From the NCBI RefSeq assembly GCF_030687715.1, contig NZ_CP117445.1, positions 5,445,501 through 5,509,500 of the forward strand: a DNA stretch of 64,000 nt, written 5' to 3'. The translations under genes and the position numbers were made by a program. The stretch comes from Pseudomonas sp. FP2196. Lineage in GTDB: Bacteria; Pseudomonadota; Gammaproteobacteria; Pseudomonadales; Pseudomonadaceae. This document shows, piece after piece, positions 1 through 10,090 of this stretch (positions are counted from its first letter, which is position 1; each line of letters opens with the position of its first letter). Below the pieces are notes generated by a model. The model was not told the DNA's origin. It saw only the letters and a program-made list of their open reading frames with translations, and did not search any database.

Positions 1-319
1 GGCGGTCGAAGCGGCCGCTGTCGTCGATTTTCAGCGGCATGCTGACGCCGTTGACGATCAGTCGGCCGGGCTCTTTGCTTTTGGGTGTGGCTTTGATTTC
101 GCCGCTGATGCGTGCGGTGTTGGCCTGGCCGATCGGGGTGTTCACCGATGAGGCTGGGTAGTTGACGGTCTGGCGGAAGCTTTCGCCCTCGCCTTCGGGC
201 GCGCCGCTGCGCCAGCCGCCGACCGGGGTGTCGAGTTTGACGCTGTCAGCGGCGATGGCCGGCGAGACCGCGGTCAACGTGCAGAGCAACAGCAAGACCT
301 GTGGATAACGGAGTGTCAT
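1..319 (-). CDS. magF: MagF-like DUF2135 protein (5' part only)
   Basis: N-terminal about 106 residues of an exported protein; the rest lies beyond the left window edge. The ATG is 3 nt after the magE stop. A signal peptide (Leu/Val-rich core, about residues 8-24, ending AIAA) is followed by PVGGWR and later LIVNGV and DDSGRFDR. The same signatures occur in the complete DUF2135 protein at 8901-9692, so this is its paralogue. It is the sixth gene of a minus-strand operon whose order (DUF2135, DUF2138, DUF1175, macroglobulin, DUF2300, DUF2135) equals the P. aeruginosa mag operon as I recall it. MagF is reported there to sit in a periplasmic inner-membrane complex with MagD; its biochemical role is unknown. 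Confidence 0.8.
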   Translation of the reverse strand, partial: MTLRYPQVLLLLCTLTAVSPAIAADSVKLDTPVGGWRSGAPEGEGESFRQTVNYPASSVNTPIGQANTARISGEIKATPKSKEPGRLIVNGVSMPLKIDDSGRFDR

Positions 320-322
320 GGT

Positions 323-1942
323 CTATTCCAGCAAGAGGTGACGGGCGAGCCCTTCGATGTAGGTTTCATCCTGGCCGTTGGGATGTGCTTCAAAGGCCAG
401 GTGCAGATATTCGTGGGTCAGGTCGAGGCGATCCTGCAAGGTCAGCACGCCACGCACGTAGATGCGCTGGCGTTCGCGGTCGACGAAGGGTCGGCCGAAA
501 GCGAGCTTGCACACCGCGAATGTGCTGACTTCGTTGTAGCCGGTTTCGCTTTCCAGCTTCGGACGCCAGCCGCGTCGCTGTTTCTGCAGCCAGTCTTGCG
601 CGGCGGGCAGTCCTTCGCAGGAAGCGACCGGGTTGTCCCAGCGGCTGAGGCTGGCGCGCGGATAGGCGTGCAGCAGAATCGCGTCGTAGCGTTGGCCGGC
701 GTTGGCTTGTTCGACGGCTTGCTGCCAGGCGAGTTTGTCCGGGCCGGGTTGGTCGGAGTGATAGGTGACGGTGCTGCCGGCCAGGACCAGATCCGCCGTC
801 CATGCGGCGATGTTGCGAGATTCGGGCGAAGCAGGACGCGGCGCGACGCGCTGGCGATTGCTACTGTCGTCGATGCTCAGGCAATCGCCGTTGCGCGTGG
901 CGTTTTGCAGCAGGTAGGTGCGGATCGCCACGGCCAATGCCTTGGCGGCTTCGGCGGGTTCCGGTTTGGCTTCGCGCTCCAAAACCCGGGCGACGTATTG
1001 TTCGCGATCAAGCCTTGCGACCAGTTTGTCGTTGAGCAGAAACAGTTCGCCGTCGCTGTGGATATCCAGCGCATTGCCGTTGGCGAAGTCGACGCGGTAG
1101 TCGCCCTGCAACGGGCCAGACGTCACCACGCGCTCGCCAGTCGAAACCCGCACAACCGGATAGCGTGAGAACAGTCCGACCTCAACACAACGCCCAGCCT
1201 CTGTTGGCCAAGCGGTCGGTAACACCGTCGCCAACGCTGCACCGTAATGTCGTAAAACCATCTGACTGGTGCCGCGCCCACCTGCCCAAACCGGTGAACC
1301 GTCCACCGTCCAACCGGCAAATCCGCCCTGCCGTGATTGCGGATCCTGATCGCCGAGCCAGCTCCAGGTTTTTACCCGCAGGCGAGCGCCCAGTTCACCG
1401 ACGACATTGCCATCGGCGGCGTTCAACACCACGTCGAGCAGCACACGGCGCATCTGATCTTGAGCTGGCAGCGAAGACAAAACCTTCAGCAAGTCAGCCA
1501 CAGAAACCCGCGTGGCCGGTTGCACCGACGGCAAATCCAGCAACCACGTCGGCGCTTGCCGCGCCTGCCAGTAAGTTCTCCAATCGGTAGCGGTAATGCC
1601 TAATCGGGCAGGTTCAAAATACAACCCGCAGGATTTCACCAACGCCTGATCGCGCTCGATCTTGCCGCCCGCCGAGCAGCAATAGACTTCCTCTTTCGAC
1701 TGTCCACGACATTCGTAAGCAGGTTCGCGAGCGCCGGTATCCACCAGCCAGGCGTAAACAAACAGCTTCCACAGACTGCCCAGCGGCGCATCCAGCGAAG
1801 GCGGCAACGGCTCGCGAGCGATCAGTTGCGTCTGGCTCAACGATAACAATTCACCCTTGTAGGCCACGCGCAAAGACTCATCCTGCGCCGTTGCCAGCGC
1901 AGGAATCACCCACAACAGCAGCCACAGCAGCGGCCGGGTCAT
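323..1942 (-). CDS. magE: MagE/YfaQ-like DUF2300 exported protein
   Basis: 539 residues with a signal peptide (1-19). Reading it suggests three peptidoglycan-related modules. (1) Residues about 50-235 hold an SxxK motif (S56-L-W-K59) and a KTW triad (191-193) followed by GGFAGW, reminiscent of penicillin-binding transpeptidases with KTG altered to KTW. (2) Residues about 311-435 resemble SpoIID/LytB: EQYVARVLEREA, then AKALAVAIRTYLL, and later RYDAILLHAYP. (3) H510-E-Y-L-H514 is an HEXXH zinc-protease-like motif, with E530 as a possible third ligand. DUF2300 has no established activity; these are visual matches. The gene follows magD after one base and precedes magF by 3 nt, so it belongs to one operon. 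Confidence 0.85.
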   Translation of the reverse strand: MTRPLLWLLLWVIPALATAQDESLRVAYKGELLSLSQTQLIAREPLPPSLDAPLGSLWKLFVYAWLVDTGAREPAYECRGQSKEEVYCCSAGGKIERDQALVKSCGLYFEPARLGITATDWRTYWQARQAPTWLLDLPSVQPATRVSVADLLKVLSSLPAQDQMRRVLLDVVLNAADGNVVGELGARLRVKTWSWLGDQDPQSRQGGFAGWTVDGSPVWAGGRGTSQMVLRHYGAALATVLPTAWPTEAGRCVEVGLFSRYPVVRVSTGERVVTSGPLQGDYRVDFANGNALDIHSDGELFLLNDKLVARLDREQYVARVLEREAKPEPAEAAKALAVAIRTYLLQNATRNGDCLSIDDSSNRQRVAPRPASPESRNIAAWTADLVLAGSTVTYHSDQPGPDKLAWQQAVEQANAGQRYDAILLHAYPRASLSRWDNPVASCEGLPAAQDWLQKQRRGWRPKLESETGYNEVSTFAVCKLAFGRPFVDRERQRIYVRGVLTLQDRLDLTHEYLHLAFEAHPNGQDETYIEGLARHLLLE

Positions 1943-1943
1943 G

Positions 1944-4900
1944 TCAGTTGACCGTGACCTGACCGAGGGCGGCTTTCGCTTCCTGGGCCTGATGCTGCGG
2001 CGCGTAGACCTGAGTGAAGCGCACCGGCGGCAGGCTGAACTGGCCCTTCTGCGAGAAGCGCACCAGATGGCGCAGACGCAATTCGCCGCTCAGCGCATCC
2101 ACCGGCACCGCGTAAGTCAGTTGCCCCGGCTCGAAGCGTGCCTTCTCCAGCGCGGTCGGCTCGGTGCCGTCCTTGCCCTGCAACTTGATGCCCCACGTGG
2201 TGCGTTCGACATCGGCGCCCGGTGGCAGCGGCACTTCGAGCATGCCGTAGCGCAGCGGTTTCGGCGCTTTGCTGGTGAGGATCACTTCGTCCAGATACAG
2301 GCTGTCACTGGACAGCGGTTTAGTCCCGACCGGCTCCAGTTTGAAAGTGAATGCTTCATCGCCCGGCACCAGTCGCGACAGGCGACGGGTGATGGTCACA
2401 GCCATTGGATCGACCGCCGGTTGCTGGGTCTGGAAGCTCAGCGCCGCACGCAGCGGACGCTCCTGAGTCCCGGACACCATCAACACGCTCGGCACCGGGG
2501 TCGCGCCCTGCCACGTCCAGTACATCTCACCGGTTGCGCCGTAATTTTTCTTCCAGCCTTCGCCCGGGGTCAGCGCAATGGTCGGCGACGCTTGGGCGAT
2601 GCTGCGTTGCAGCCAGGTCAGGGCAAGTGCGCGTTCAAGGGTCGATTGCTGTGGTAGCAGCCGCTGCAGCAGAGCCTGTGCACGAGCCTGATCGAACGCT
2701 TGCAGCGACAGATTCAGCGCTTCGGCAAACGGCTGCGAACTGACCGATAGACGCTGTTGCGCCGAGCCAACTTGACGATTGAACGCATCCGGCAACGTAA
2801 CCTTCGACTGAGTCGCCAGCGATGCGGTCAAGACCCGCGCCGCCGCCAGACCCAGCGCCGAATCCGGATCGCTCATCACCAGACTTTCTGCGCCATCGTC
2901 CATCAGCGTTTCGGCACTGCCTTCCCCGGCCTTGGCCAGATCGTCCATCAAACCGCTGAGCAAGGTGCTGACCGGCAAATGCATCTGTTTGGCGAACGAC
3001 AGAATCAGCGCCCGCTGCAACAACGGCGTGTTCGGCGCCTGCTTGGCGTACACCTCCAACACCCGCTGCCAGTGCTCCGGCGGCAGCGTCAGATCCAGTA
3101 CCTGGCTGGCGTTCCAGTCGGCGTAATAGGCGTAAGCAGTGAGGAACGCATCGGGCTCACCGTCGTAGCCCCACCAGGTGAAGCTCGCCGATGGCCCGGC
3201 CATTTGCACCAGACGCAGACGGCTGTTTTGCATGATCAGGCGCAAGCGATCGCGGATCTGCGGGCTCGATGCCAGTGATGGATAGGCGATGCTCAGCGGC
3301 AGTAAACGGCTGGCCGTCTGCTCGACGCCGCCGTATGGATAGCTGAGCAGATCGTCGAGCGCGGAACGGAACAACGCTTGCGGGCTGTCATCCAGACGCA
3401 GGCGAATGTCGGTCGCGTCTGCCGGCAGACTCAGTGGAGTGTCGCCGCTGGCTACATCGAGACTCTGCGTCTGTGTCACTTGCCAGCCATCACCGGTCGC
3501 GCTCAGGCGCACGGCCAAAGCATCAGCGGTTTTGCCGTCCTGCACCAGTTCCGCCGTCCACTCACCGGAGGCCAACGCGAACGCCGGCAGTGGCAGGTAG
3601 TTGATGCCGTTGTTCAGGGTCACCGGCAGGCGTTGTTCGGTGCCAGCGTAGTGAGTGACCAGTTCAGCCTTGACCGGTTTTTCGGCCTGACTGAAAGCGA
3701 ACACACCGAGTTGCGGCTGGTCGCCCTTGCGGAATTTGCTCGGGCCGCTCCACTTCAGGTACAGCGGTTTTTCCGAACGGACGAACTGTTTCTTCTGCCC
3801 GACCTGACCGTCATCGGCAATCGCTCGCGCGGTGATGCGCCAGCGGGTCAGCGAGTCCGGCATCTTGAAGGTGAAACGGGTTTTGCCGTCGGCGCCGGTC
3901 AGCAATTCCGGCTGCCACGCGGCGGTGTCGACGTCTTCACGACGCGGCCGCTCCAGCACTTTCACCCCACGTTCGCTGCGGTTGGCCTTGCCCGGCGCAC
4001 CGGGGCTGCCCGGCAACGCCACGTCGTAACTGATGAACGACAGGCTGGCGCTGGTGCGCACATTGTTACGACGCGGGTGGTAGAAGAACTGGTCGATGGT
4101 CGGCGCAACTTCCGGTTGCAGCGCGTAGACCATTTCATCGACGACGCTGACGGTCACGTGCGCCGGTACCGCTTTGCCAGCGAACTGCGTGGTCAGGTCA
4201 ACCGTCACGGTATCGCCCGGTTGATACACCGCTTTGTCGGTGCTGATCGCCACGTCGATTTGCGGCGCAACGACCTTGATCCCGGCGTTCTGGAAGCTGT
4301 ACTGCCCGCCCTTGGTGTAGAGCACGGAAAAGGTCAGGTTCGGCGCGAAGTTGTCCTTCACCGGGATGCGCGCGCGGTATTGGGTGTCGCTGAGTTTTTC
4401 CAGCTTCAGCCAGTCGCCGCCCTTGGCCAGCAGCGCGGTGGCTTCGACCTTGTCGCGCTCCAGCGACAATAAGGCATCGCTGACCGGTTCCGGGAATGTG
4501 ATCAGTGCCAGCGCTTCATCGCCAGCCTTGTATTCAGGTTTGTCGAGGACGATTTCCACGGTGCCCGGCACGGCTTTGACGCCGTCGCCGGTAACCGAAT
4601 GCCCTGTGGCACCGAGGACGCGACCGTGCTGATCCTTCAAGGTCAGGTTGTAAGTACCCGGACGTTCGAACGCCAGGCTGAAGCCTTTGTCAGTCGCGGC
4701 GAGTTTGCCTTCGCCGGTGCTCTGATCTTCGAGACGAACCCAGCTATAGCTGCTCGGCGTGACCGCTTTGCTTTGCTCGGTGCTGCCCTCATTGGCGTAG
4801 CTGAACGCAACCTTGTCGTTGACCGCACTGAAGCGTTGCGGCGCACTCAGACGGAAGCTCGCGGCGCCGCGGTCGATGAGGATTTCCTTGGTGGTCTTGA

Positions 4901-6518
4901 CCCGATACGCCGCGCCGTCGCTGGCGAACACGGTGAGCATGTAACGGCTCGGTTTGTCCGCCGCCGGCAGGTCGAGGGTTGCGTTGCCTTTGCCGTCAGT
5001 GGTCAGTTCGGTGCTAGTCAGTTCCACCGGGAATTGCCCGAGGTATTGCAGCTCGTTGTCGACCATCGACAGTTGCTGGGCACGCAGACTGAGGGTCAGT
5101 TTGGCGTTGGCCACCGGTTTGCCGTCCGGGTACAGCAGCACCAGACTGCCTTTGACCGGTTCGCCGGTGCGGTAATCCTGTTTGGCCAGGTTCAGCGAGA
5201 TCTCGAAGTGCGGCTTGATGTATTCGGCGACACGGAAGGCGCTGCTGTAGGCCTGATCCTTGTAGTTGAAACGAATCTCGTAACCACCGGCCACCGCGTT
5301 ATCCGGCAACTGGAAACGGCCCTGAGTACCGGCCTTCGAATCGAGTTTCAGATCGAGGTGTTGCAGCTCGGTGCCGGTGGCATCGAGCACGCTGACGGTG
5401 ACATCCGCCGCGCCCGGCAGCACCGAGTCCCGCGCGTTCTTGAACTCGCGACCGACAATCTTCAGCGACACCCAATCCCCCGGGCGATACAGCGGTCGGT
5501 CGGTGAAAGCGTAGAGTTTGGTGTCGTAGATTTCGCTGTCGTAATAGAAGTTCTCGGAGACGAATACACCGCCCTCCTCGTCCTCGCCGATCACGAACGA
5601 ACGCTCAGGACTGACGTGTTTCAGACGCAGCAAACCATCGGCATCGGTGGCACCGCTGCTCATCACGCCGAGGCCGTCGGTCCACAGCACATTGACCTTC
5701 GGTACCGAACTGCCTTCGTGTTTGCGCGCGGCCCAGACCAGCAACTCATCACCGGCAATCTTGCTGACCGCCACGGTGTTGGAGACGAACACCATAGTGG
5801 TGGCGCGGTACTTGCCGATCAGCGCTTCGACCAGGTACAGACCCGGCTTCAGATTGCCCAGCGGGATGTAAACGTTGCCCGGCGCGACGCTGACGAAGTC
5901 ACTGGAAGAGCCGGCCAGATTGACCCCGGCCGGCGGTTGAATCGGCTTGGCCTGCCACAGCGGATAACGGAACTGGCTGACCACTGGCAAACCCGGAATC
6001 AGCGCGAATTGCGGCTGTGCGTCGTATGGCGTCGGCGCGGCGATGGCATTGCCCATCTTCAGTTCCGGCACTTCCTCGGTGACCTGTTTGCGCGATTCAT
6101 AGGAGAACGCACGCTGCATCACCCGACGGGATTTGCGGTACCAGTTGTCCCACAGATACGCGAGGGTGTTGGACAAGCCTTCGCCCTTGAACTGACCGTC
6201 GCTGACCACGCGGTGCAGGTTCTTCTGGCGCTTGAGGAAGTCCAGCGGCTTGTCGATGCGGTACACGCGAATATCGGCGCCGCCGTACGGTTCCATGCGG
6301 AAACGACGGTAGTCACGACCCGGTGCTTCGAGGCGCACCATCGCCTGTTCGTCGGCAGCGAAACTGCTGTCGGCGAGCAGAAAGAAACTCTCACCGGACA
6401 CCGGCGTGTAGCCGCTTGGCTCTACCGAATCTTCGGCATTAACAGTCGCCAGCGGCAGCAGCAGTGCCAGCAACAGAGGAATTTTTGCGCAGAGTCGCAA
6501 CATGCGGGCACCGGTCAT
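1944..6518 (-). CDS. magD: MagD/YfaS-like bacterial alpha-2-macroglobulin
   Basis: 1524 residues, the size of bacterial alpha-2-macroglobulins. The start is the ATG overlapping the magC stop (ATGA). An upstream in-frame ATG at 6596 lies inside magC; an alternative ATG at 6503 starts just before the hydrophobic signal core. After the signal peptide come repeated MG beta-domains (for example [14 protein letters not shown]) and the central domain with [14 protein letters not shown]. At the thioester position the protein reads GVEQ (1064-1067) rather than CxEQ, so no thioester can form. P. aeruginosa MagD is reported to be periplasmic, inner-membrane associated, complexed with MagA/B/F and under RetS/Rsm control. 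It probably traps proteases or guards the envelope. Confidence 0.92.
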   Translation of the reverse strand: MTGARMLRLCAKIPLLLALLLPLATVNAEDSVEPSGYTPVSGESFFLLADSSFAADEQAMVRLEAPGRDYRRFRMEPYGGADIRVYRIDKPLDFLKRQKNLHRVVSDGQFKGEGLSNTLAYLWDNWYRKSRRVMQRAFSYESRKQVTEEVPELKMGNAIAAPTPYDAQPQFALIPGLPVVSQFRYPLWQAKPIQPPAGVNLAGSSSDFVSVAPGNVYIPLGNLKPGLYLVEALIGKYRATTMVFVSNTVAVSKIAGDELLVWAARKHEGSSVPKVNVLWTDGLGVMSSGATDADGLLRLKHVSPERSFVIGEDEEGGVFVSENFYYDSEIYDTKLYAFTDRPLYRPGDWVSLKIVGREFKNARDSVLPGAADVTVSVLDATGTELQHLDLKLDSKAGTQGRFQLPDNAVAGGYEIRFNYKDQAYSSAFRVAEYIKPHFEISLNLAKQDYRTGEPVKGSLVLLYPDGKPVANAKLTLSLRAQQLSMVDNELQYLGQFPVELTSTELTTDGKGNATLDLPAADKPSRYMLTVFASDGAAYRVKTTKEILIDRGAASFRLSAPQRFSAVNDKVAFSYANEGSTEQSKAVTPSSYSWVRLEDQSTGEGKLAATDKGFSLAFERPGTYNLTLKDQHGRVLGATGHSVTGDGVKAVPGTVEIVLDKPEYKAGDEALALITFPEPVSDALLSLERDKVEATALLAKGGDWLKLEKLSDTQYRARIPVKDNFAPNLTFSVLYTKGGQYSFQNAGIKVVAPQIDVAISTDKAVYQPGDTVTVDLTTQFAGKAVPAHVTVSVVDEMVYALQPEVAPTIDQFFYHPRRNNVRTSASLSFISYDVALPGSPGAPGKANRSERGVKVLERPRREDVDTAAWQPELLTGADGKTRFTFKMPDSLTRWRITARAIADDGQVGQKKQFVRSEKPLYLKWSGPSKFRKGDQPQLGVFAFSQAEKPVKAELVTHYAGTEQRLPVTLNNGINYLPLPAFALASGEWTAELVQDGKTADALAVRLSATGDGWQVTQTQSLDVASGDTPLSLPADATDIRLRLDDSPQALFRSALDDLLSYPYGGVEQTASRLLPLSIAYPSLASSPQIRDRLRLIMQNSRLRLVQMAGPSASFTWWGYDGEPDAFLTAYAYYADWNASQVLDLTLPPEHWQRVLEVYAKQAPNTPLLQRALILSFAKQMHLPVSTLLSGLMDDLAKAGEGSAETLMDDGAESLVMSDPDSALGLAAARVLTASLATQSKVTLPDAFNRQVGSAQQRLSVSSQPFAEALNLSLQAFDQARAQALLQRLLPQQSTLERALALTWLQRSIAQASPTIALTPGEGWKKNYGATGEMYWTWQGATPVPSVLMVSGTQERPLRAALSFQTQQPAVDPMAVTITRRLSRLVPGDEAFTFKLEPVGTKPLSSDSLYLDEVILTSKAPKPLRYGMLEVPLPPGADVERTTWGIKLQGKDGTEPTALEKARFEPGQLTYAVPVDALSGELRLRHLVRFSQKGQFSLPPVRFTQVYAPQHQAQEAKAALGQVTVN

Positions 6519-7165
6519 TGGGAGAGAAAGTTCAGTCGATAGACGCCGATGAAGTTGGGGTTGGCTGCGTCGGGTATCCATCGGGTGTCCTTCCATGTCA
6601 TGAGTTGCTGCAGGCTTGCCGAACGCATGCCGTTGTCAGTGGGGGTGGTGGTGCCGGTGTGATAGGCGATGTAGCGGCCCATCCAGATCATCAGGTGCTG
6701 GTCGTCGCCCTGATCGAAAAACATCAGGTCACCGGGGCGCGCCTGCGATACATCGCGGCTGACCAGATGGCTGTTGAACTGAATCAGTTTGATCGCGTTG
6801 ACGTACGGCCCGACCTTGCCGCCGCCCTGCTGCCATTGCTGGGCGAGCTTGCGCTGATCGTCGCTCAGCGACAGCTCCGGCGGCAGGTAGCGATTGGACA
6901 GGCCATTGCTGCGCAGCCATTTGTCGTCGTGGACTTTCAGCGCCTCGTTGGCGGCGAAACGCACCAGCCCCGCGCAATCCTGCTGATACCAGCGCGGGCT
7001 CGGGCCCTGGCTCAGTTGCTCCTGGGCGATACGCACGAACCAGGCGCGGAACACCTGAGACTGCGCCGGATCAAGTGCCGGAGCCTCAATCGCACGGGCG
7101 CCGGCGCTGAGCAACAGCGCGAGCAGGCCGAGGCTGCGAATCAGTGCCGTCACAGCGCTTTCCAT
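6515..7165 (-). CDS. magC: MagC/YfaT-like DUF1175, NlpC/P60-like
   Basis: 216 residues from the ATG chosen here. A GTG at 7153 gives an exact GTGA overlap with the magB stop, keeps the signal peptide ([12 protein letters not shown]) and has GGAAAG just upstream, so it may be the true start. The protein has an NlpC/P60-type layout: QDCAGLV with Cys64, a RPGDLMFF strand, and QHLMIWMG with His157, then YHTG. These match the Cys and His regions of papain-like peptidoglycan endopeptidases. Periplasmic peptidase activity is inferred; DUF1175 itself is uncharacterised. It overlaps both magB and magD, so it is translationally coupled. Confidence 0.85.
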   Translation of the reverse strand: MESAVTALIRSLGLLALLLSAGARAIEAPALDPAQSQVFRAWFVRIAQEQLSQGPSPRWYQQDCAGLVRFAANEALKVHDDKWLRSNGLSNRYLPPELSLSDDQRKLAQQWQQGGGKVGPYVNAIKLIQFNSHLVSRDVSQARPGDLMFFDQGDDQHLMIWMGRYIAYHTGTTTPTDNGMRSASLQQLMTWKDTRWIPDAANPNFIGVYRLNFLSQ

Positions 7166-8862
7166 TCCAGTGGCAGCCATTGCCAGTGGCCGTCGGGTTC
7201 GCTGCCTTCAGGCAGGGTCAGGGCATATTTGCCATAGCCGCCGAGGGTGCGCAATTTCGGGATCAGGTAGGTTTGCGCGGCGTTGTAAAACACCGGTTCC
7301 ATGTCCTGCGGCAGGCTGTCGAGGGTTTCCTGCTGCATGAGTTGCGCCATGGAGTCCGGGCCGAAGTAGATCGGCATCAGCACATCTTTGGGCAGTACGT
7401 CGGCCATCGGCGGGAAGCGCTTGTCGAGGGTGCCGAGAGCTTTGTCGACCAGTTTGTCGTCGAGAGAGAACACCAGCGTCGAGCCATGGCGTGCGAGGCT
7501 GACCTTCATGAAGGCCTTGCCGCTGATGGCGTCCGGATTTTCGGCAGTCTTCGCGGCGTAAGGGCCGAAGTTCGAGCTGACCTGGCGCTGCCAGACGTGG
7601 CTTTGGCCTTCCTGTTTCTCGACCACAGGGAAGACGTTTTCTTCGACGTTGGACTCGAAGGCACCGACCATCGAACCGAACAGTTTGCCGAGATCGCCAT
7701 CGAGTTTGCTGCTGTCCTCGTCCTTTAGACTGGCGACCAGCAACGGCGTGTAGAGCCGCGAATCGGCGTACCAGCAAAGCCCCGCCGCGCCGGCCACGTG
7801 TTCGGTGAGTGTCTGCGCCACGGCGTCTTCCGCGCCGAGTTTTACCAGCAACGGTTTCTGCGGTTCGGCGGCCACCGGCAAGGTCACGCAGGCACTGGCG
7901 CCCAGCGGCATGGCTTGCCAGACCGGTTTGAAATCGAAGTCTGGCTGGTTGTCCAACTCATCCATGGCGAGGTAGCTGTGCCAGCCCTTGTCGTCCATAT
8001 CGAAGCGCAGCCCGGCGAAGTTCGGGATGAAGCGTTGGTAGCCCATGGCGAGGACGCTGGAATTAACCGACAGGCGTTGTTTGATTTCAGGGTTTTTGGC
8101 AGGCAGACCGAAAGCTTCGGGGAACAGTTTTTCGCCGTTGAGCAGCGCTGCCAGCGCTTGCGAAGAGACATGGCCCGACTCTTCGGACACGCCACTTTCG
8201 GGATCGTAATACTTGGCCGGATTGGACAGCACCACCAGTTTGTCGCCGTGGGAGGCGAACAACAGGGCTTTGCTGGCGTTGTAGGTCAGTTGGTACAGCG
8301 GCACCGTGTCGCCACCGACCTTGAGTTCCGCCATCTGACTGAGCTGCGAATCATCCAGCGCGACCTTCGCCAGCGGCTCCAGCAGTTTCGCCAACCCACC
8401 GCGATCCATCACCAACAGGAAATCCTTGAGCCGGCCATCGGCCCCCCGCCAGAGCGCGACGTCCGCCGGTTGATCGAAAAGCTGCTCGATCAGGCTGTCC
8501 TGCAACTTCAGGTCATGCTCGTAGATGATCCGGCGCAGACTGCCGATCAAGCCCAGGCGGTCGGTGTGGGTTTCGTAATAGAAGACAAAATCTTCGGTGA
8601 GCGTGGCCTTGAGAAACGGCACCGTCAGCAAGTCCTTGGGCAACTGACTCAGCGAGCGCGTTTCGAGCAAGGCGTCGGGGCGGCTCAGACCGAGTTTGTC
8701 ACTGGCAAGCTCTGCCGGCGGCGCCTTGGGCTTGAGCAGCAGCCAGCCAAAACCTCCCGCCACGCCGGCCACCAGGACCAATCCGATCAGCAATGCCGGC
8801 CAGCGCCGGGAAGGTTTGCCGGCAGGTGTCGGGACGGCCGGAGAAGCAGCGTTATCACTCAT
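7150..8862 (-). CDS. magB: MagB/YfaA-like DUF2138 membrane-anchored protein
   Basis: 570 residues. A cytoplasmic Pro/Ala-rich N-terminus is followed by one transmembrane helix (about residues 22-42, [17 protein letters not shown]) and a large periplasmic domain with no catalytic motif that I recognise. A GTG two codons upstream (8868) is an alternative start; neither has a strong ribosome-binding site. MagB of P. aeruginosa is reported to co-purify with MagD, so an inner-membrane anchor or scaffold role is the likeliest. It lies between magA and magC in a tightly packed operon. Confidence 0.85.
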   Translation of the reverse strand: MSDNAASPAVPTPAGKPSRRWPALLIGLVLVAGVAGGFGWLLLKPKAPPAELASDKLGLSRPDALLETRSLSQLPKDLLTVPFLKATLTEDFVFYYETHTDRLGLIGSLRRIIYEHDLKLQDSLIEQLFDQPADVALWRGADGRLKDFLLVMDRGGLAKLLEPLAKVALDDSQLSQMAELKVGGDTVPLYQLTYNASKALLFASHGDKLVVLSNPAKYYDPESGVSEESGHVSSQALAALLNGEKLFPEAFGLPAKNPEIKQRLSVNSSVLAMGYQRFIPNFAGLRFDMDDKGWHSYLAMDELDNQPDFDFKPVWQAMPLGASACVTLPVAAEPQKPLLVKLGAEDAVAQTLTEHVAGAAGLCWYADSRLYTPLLVASLKDEDSSKLDGDLGKLFGSMVGAFESNVEENVFPVVEKQEGQSHVWQRQVSSNFGPYAAKTAENPDAISGKAFMKVSLARHGSTLVFSLDDKLVDKALGTLDKRFPPMADVLPKDVLMPIYFGPDSMAQLMQQETLDSLPQDMEPVFYNAAQTYLIPKLRTLGGYGKYALTLPEGSEPDGHWQWLPLEWKAL

Positions 8863-8900
8863 GTTCACAAAACCCGAAGTTCATCCGTGGAGCGGGATGC

Positions 8901-9692
8901 TTAATAGTTGAAAGTCTTGACCAGCAGCAGATCACCGATCGCCCGCAGGGGCACGATGAATGTTTCGCGTTTTTCGTCGACGGTGTTTTCGTTGAGCACC
9001 AGCGTGATTTGCGAGGTGATCACCTCGTTCTGGTTGCTGGTCTCCTCGAAGTTATAGCCGCCGTTGCCAAAGTTGCCCCAATAGTTGACATAAACCAGAT
9101 AGGTGCCATGCAGCGGCGCGGTCATGGTGAACATTTCCGGGCCGGGACCATCAACGCCATCCGGGTCGAGCCCGCCGCCATTGCTCAGCGCCGGCCGCGC
9201 CCAAAAGGCATGCTGGCCATCGGGCGTGACAATGTGCAGATCGAGTTCGGCTTTCGGATCGTCCCATCCCAAGACAAGACGAATTCTCGCCGGCGTGCGC
9301 AGGTTATTTGCTTCATAAAATTGCACACGCTTGAGCGACTGGCCCTCGGCGCTGATCACCTCGACGCTGTTGGAACCGGCGCCGAACGCATACGGCCGGG
9401 CGAAACGACCCTGGTCGTCGGTGTACAGATTCAATGGATTGCCATTCACGGCGAGGCTGTGTGGCGGGCGCATATGCCCGATAGCCTTGAGTTGGCCTTG
9501 GATCATCGTGCGATTGCGCTGGATGCCGCGATCGATCGGCGGCGTGGGATAAGCGACTTGCGGGTTTTCCGTGCGATCGAGCAAGCCGTGGTAGCGCCAG
9601 CCGCCCACCGGCTCCGACATCTCAGCTGTCGGCGCCGCCAGCAACGCAGGCGCGCAGGCCAGGCCGATCAGCAGCAAAAGAAATGAACGCAT
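8901..9692 (-). CDS. magA: MagA/YfaP-like DUF2135 protein, first mag gene
   Basis: 263 residues with a clear signal peptide (MRSFLLLLIGLACAPALLA) and a DUF2135 core: GWDDPKAELDLHIVTPDG, then YLVYVNYWGNFG near residues 190-205. It shares PVGGWR and the LxVNGxxLxLxxDDxGRF pattern with the partial protein at 1-319. The start is secure: AGGAGG lies 6 nt upstream of the ATG. The ribosome-binding site sits in the loop of a small inverted repeat (see the regulatory entry at 9689-9711). It is the promoter-proximal gene of the mag operon. Its exact role is unknown; in P. aeruginosa MagA is part of the MagD complex. Confidence 0.87.
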   Translation of the reverse strand: MRSFLLLLIGLACAPALLAAPTAEMSEPVGGWRYHGLLDRTENPQVAYPTPPIDRGIQRNRTMIQGQLKAIGHMRPPHSLAVNGNPLNLYTDDQGRFARPYAFGAGSNSVEVISAEGQSLKRVQFYEANNLRTPARIRLVLGWDDPKAELDLHIVTPDGQHAFWARPALSNGGGLDPDGVDGPGPEMFTMTAPLHGTYLVYVNYWGNFGNGGYNFEETSNQNEVITSQITLVLNENTVDEKRETFIVPLRAIGDLLLVKTFNY

Positions 9693-9711
9693 GTATTGCC
9701 TCCTGCCATGC
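9689..9711 (-). promoter_or_regulatory. Hairpin around the magA start, candidate Rsm target
   Basis: On the minus strand GCATG and CATGC form a 5-bp stem whose 13-nt loop carries the AGGAGG ribosome-binding site; the 3' arm contains the AUG itself. A GGA in a small hairpin loop is the preferred site of CsrA/RsmA proteins. RetS/RsmA control of the mag locus in P. aeruginosa is known; that this hairpin is the site is inference. Confidence 0.4.
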
Positions 9712-10090
9712 CTGAACGAAACCTTGCACCCGATCCTCGGTACTTCACAGCGGTGAACACTGCGTTTCGTCTGAAAGACCCGTGACTGTCGGGTCGTAGA
9801 AGGCGCGAAGATTAGCGATTTGGCAGTTTTTTAACAATCGGATACATGTGCTTTTGCGGTAGGAATCACGCAGTTTTATTGGGTGTGAGCCGAATAGCGC
9901 AGTTATACGGCTGACAAGATGAGTCGAATAAGCCTGAATCTTCCTGAATCACCACAAATCCTGTGGCGAGGGGATTTATCCCCTCGCCACAGGTTTTTTT
10001 ATCTGCGGTGTTGTCAGGACTGCTCATTTGCCCATAAACCCCCTATCTGCTAGTGTCCCGCCGGTTTAACGTCAACCGGAAACTGCCGCC
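9693..10090. other. Divergent intergenic region between mag and xseB
   Basis: About 400 bases with no gene. It must hold the mag promoter (leftward) and the xseB promoter (rightward). Visible structure: a small hairpin GACCCG/CGGGTC at 9777-9795 on the mag side, an AT-rich stretch at about 9810-9930, and the long palindrome at 9960-9993 followed by seven T. I could not fix a convincing -35/-10 pair. Confidence 0.6.
9960..10000 (+). repeat. REP-type palindrome with T-tract (GGGGATTTATCCCC family)
   Basis: A perfect 16-bp inverted repeat with a 2-nt loop, followed by seven T, so it could also terminate rightward transcription. The same core (TGTGGCGAGGGGATTTATCC) recurs at 20721-20810 and, as a half copy, at 33661-33703. 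This is one of the dispersed extragenic palindrome families of fluorescent pseudomonads. Confidence 0.8.

Noticed and set aside
4599-6542. A 647-codon open frame on the plus strand opposite magD
   Set aside because: It mirrors the magD coding frame in GC-rich DNA, has no domain pattern or start signal, and magD on the other strand is unambiguous.
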